From: Gammaproteobacteria bacterium
GTDB taxonomy: Bacteria; Pseudomonadota; Gammaproteobacteria; Steroidobacterales; Steroidobacteraceae
Length of the DNA: 64,000 nucleotides
Assembly: GCA_021323735.1 (NCBI GenBank)
Contig: JAJPKM010000042.1
Span: 1-64,000, forward strand
Reading direction: 5' to 3'
The translations under genes and the position numbers were made by a program. The notes under the pieces were generated by a model that saw only the letters and a program-made list of their open reading frames with translations, searched no databases and had not been told where the DNA came from. Shown piece after piece: positions 62,743-64,000 of the stretch. Position 1 is the stretch's first letter; every line of letters starts with the position of its first letter.

Positions 62743-62942
62743 TTCCTGGGCTGACCCGGATTTGGCGAGTTCACCGATGATACGTCTTACTTTGCAGCGG
62801 TTCGAAGATTCATGCGGCGGCCAGAAGATACGATCGCCAACGAATTATCGTAGCATACCCAAACGTCGGCTCCCTCGACGATCTCCCAGCCCGTCGCGCT
62901 CGCGGCGACGGGAATATTCAATACGAAACCGGGCCCGCGGAT
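62743..62942. other. Intergenic region, hairpin only
   Basis: No gene is supported. An 8-bp stem CCCGTCGC/GCGACGGG lies at 62890-62912, about 30 bp past the end of the DUF4142 gene, without T-tract. The rest must carry the promoter of the methyltransferase gene. Confidence 0.4.
62890..62912 (-). terminator. Hairpin after DUF4142 gene
   Basis: Stem CCCGTCGC/GCGACGGG with a seven-base loop. On the minus strand it follows the DUF4142 stop by about 30 bases. No U-tract follows, so confidence as a terminator is low. Confidence 0.35.
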
Positions 62943-63467
62943 CTACCGGGGCGTTGCGCCGCGAGGATCATCCACATTGAGGCGGGCGCTCGCCAGAACG
63001 CTCCAGTCCTGAGGCGCAATGCGCTCGAGCAGCGAGTCGACCATTCGTTTCCGCGTTTCGAGCACGATGAGCGCTCTGCTCGACAGGGCGGAGATGTCGG
63101 GATTCTTGATCCTTTGCCCGCGCCGGTACAGAAGGTTCGCCTTCTGATAGCCCTCCACCATGCTTACCGCATAGGCCGAATCGAAGTCCGCCGCGGCCTT
63201 TTCACCCATTTGCCGAACCAAACGCCGATGGTCCTCGTCCAGGTCTTGCGGCACGGCCAGACCCTTGCGAGTGGCAATGGCGGTAATGTCCGCCAGGGTC
63301 TTGCCGCAATCCGCGATCATCTGAGCGGCAAATTGGCGAACTTCGTCGGTACCGGCGCGCGCGACCGCGAGATGACCCAGTTGTATTGCGGTCATGCACT
63401 CGAGGCTGGCCATGGTAATGAAGGTGTCCGGGAGAATGCTCTCGAGCGGTATCTTTTCCAGTTTCAT
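62943..63467 (-). CDS. DUF4142 ferritin-like protein
   Basis: From ATG 63467 the protein has 174 residues: DTFITMASLECMTAIQLGHLAV, DEVRQFAAQMIADCGKTLADITAIATRKGLAVP, DFDSAYAVSMVEGYQKANLLYRRG. These helices match DUF4142, a four-helix ferritin-like domain, with Glu and His at positions that bind metal in relatives. Most DUF4142 proteins carry a signal peptide; this one does not, at least from this start. A GAGGA ribosome site supports ATG 63467. An in-frame extension to 63716 has no natural composition. Confidence 0.82.
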   Translation of the reverse strand: MKLEKIPLESILPDTFITMASLECMTAIQLGHLAVARAGTDEVRQFAAQMIADCGKTLADITAIATRKGLAVPQDLDEDHRRLVRQMGEKAAADFDSAYAVSMVEGYQKANLLYRRGQRIKNPDISALSSRALIVLETRKRMVDSLLERIAPQDWSVLASARLNVDDPRGATPR

Positions 63468-63522
63468 GACAGTCCTCGTTCGTTTCGCGGGGCGATCGAC
63501 TAATTCTTCAGTATGAGCGAAG

Positions 63523-63568
63523 GCTCCTACGGCTCGCACCGACGAAAATCCGATGAACGCGTAGGAGC
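63523..63568. repeat. Inverted repeat with REP-like core
   Basis: GCTCCTACG and its complement CGTAGGAGC are separated by 28 bp in the divergent region between DUF4142 and thioesterase genes. The GTAGGAGC core is common in REP elements of Pseudomonas and Xanthomonas relatives. It may be a decayed REP or BIME, or a regulator binding site. Confidence 0.35.
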
Positions 63569-63675
63569 AGAGCCCGAAACCACGTAAGGAAGCCGCCGTG
63601 TGCCCGTTTGCGTGCTCCCATGGGCACGGTACAGTACATCCCGTCGAGGGATTCTCGATTTTTCGGAGATTCAGG

Positions 63676-64000
63676 GTGCATGAGCTGTTGCGCTTGCCGT
63701 CGGCCTTCATCGGCACACACCGAGTGACGTCCCAGGAAATTGACGCCTACGACCATGTGAACAACGCGGTCTATTTGCAATGGCTGGATAAAATCGCCTG
63801 GGCGCACTCGTCCGCCTTGGGGATATCGATCGAACATTGCCTTGCCCTTCGCCGCGGGATGGCGGTGCGCCATACTCGCGTCGATTATCTCGAGGCGGCG
63901 GTGATCGACGATAGTTTGCTGGTGGCGACCTGGCTCGTGGCCTGTGACGGGCGCCTGCGGTGCACGCGCCGGTTCGACATCCTGCGCGAGACCGACGGCA
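63676..64000 (+). CDS. Hotdog acyl-CoA thioesterase (4HBT/FatB-like), 3' end outside window
   Basis: The frame is open from GTG 63676 (GGAG ribosome site eight bases upstream) to the right edge, 108 codons so far. IDAYDHVNNAVYLQWLDKIAWAHSSALG is the 4HBT thioesterase signature: the D-H-V-N-N-x-x-Y-L-Q-W block gives the catalytic Asp/Asn, and AVRHTRVDYLEAAVIDDSLLV is the next pair of strands. It should hydrolyse acyl-CoA thioesters; substrate unknown. Confidence 0.85.
   Translation, partial: MHELLRLPSAFIGTHRVTSQEIDAYDHVNNAVYLQWLDKIAWAHSSALGISIEHCLALRRGMAVRHTRVDYLEAAVIDDSLLVATWLVACDGRLRCTRRFDILRETDG

Noticed and set aside
62790-62815. GGTTCGAAG resembling a tRNA T-loop
   Set aside because: No acceptor, D- or anticodon stem can be formed around it.

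Overview
The window reads as chromosomal DNA of a GC-rich free-living gammaproteobacterium. The mix of TonB-dependent receptors, acyl-CoA beta-oxidation genes, DUF6152/DUF6644 redox genes and an old-yellow-enzyme/GMC pair resembles Steroidobacteraceae or Nevskiales-type degraders. That placement is an inference from gene content, since no rRNA or other phylogenetic marker is present. I saw no tRNA, CRISPR array, insertion sequence or phage gene.

Layout. 1-6 kb: the 3' end of a DUF222/HNH endonuclease gene, a tyrosine-phosphatase-like gene, and the large helicase Lhr with a translationally coupled small membrane protein. 6-17 kb (+ strand): two TonB-dependent receptors, a TPR-sulfotransferase between them, a Tat-exported carboxylesterase and an MFS transporter, probably an uptake and processing locus for an organic ester. 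17-30 kb (- strand): a tightly packed ten-gene operon. It holds a PimF-like enoyl-CoA hydratase/3-hydroxyacyl-CoA dehydrogenase, thiolase, SDR, APH-type acyl-CoA kinase, three acyl-CoA dehydrogenases (two PimC/PimD-like), an acyl-CoA ligase, a quinone-oxidoreductase-like MDR enzyme and a secreted TPR protein. It looks like a pimelate-type beta-oxidation pathway combined with the kinase/ACAD pair used for gamma-hydroxy acids.

30-37 kb: an SDR, then divergent clusters. The - strand has two related secreted proteins of unknown function and a DUF6152 protein. The + strand has two DUF6644-type membrane proteins and a cytochrome-c/PQQ propeller dehydrogenase, probably a periplasmic oxidation module. 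36.8-43.3 kb (- strand): the most unusual locus, five nearly contiguous genes. In order of transcription they encode a receiver-like/TPR/TonB fusion, a Ser/Thr kinase with a degenerate receiver domain, a membrane CheA-like Hpt kinase without a CheW domain, a CheY and a CheX. It looks like a phosphorelay tied to TonB and Ser/Thr phosphorylation.

44-46 kb: a membrane protein, a winged-helix regulator, a divergent cis-prenyltransferase and a DksA-type zinc finger. 46-49 kb: a DUF1800/DUF1501 pair. 49-57 kb: a small ribbon-helix-helix-like gene behind tandem 23-bp repeats, a Kef-type antiporter, MAPEG, SYLF, NHL-propeller, a hybrid histidine kinase, exonuclease III, a YHS protein and an ABM-fold protein. 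57-64 kb: an FAH-family hydrolase divergent from an OYE-GMC pair, a lipoprotein, an RNA m5U methyltransferase, a DUF4142 protein and a hotdog thioesterase cut by the right edge.
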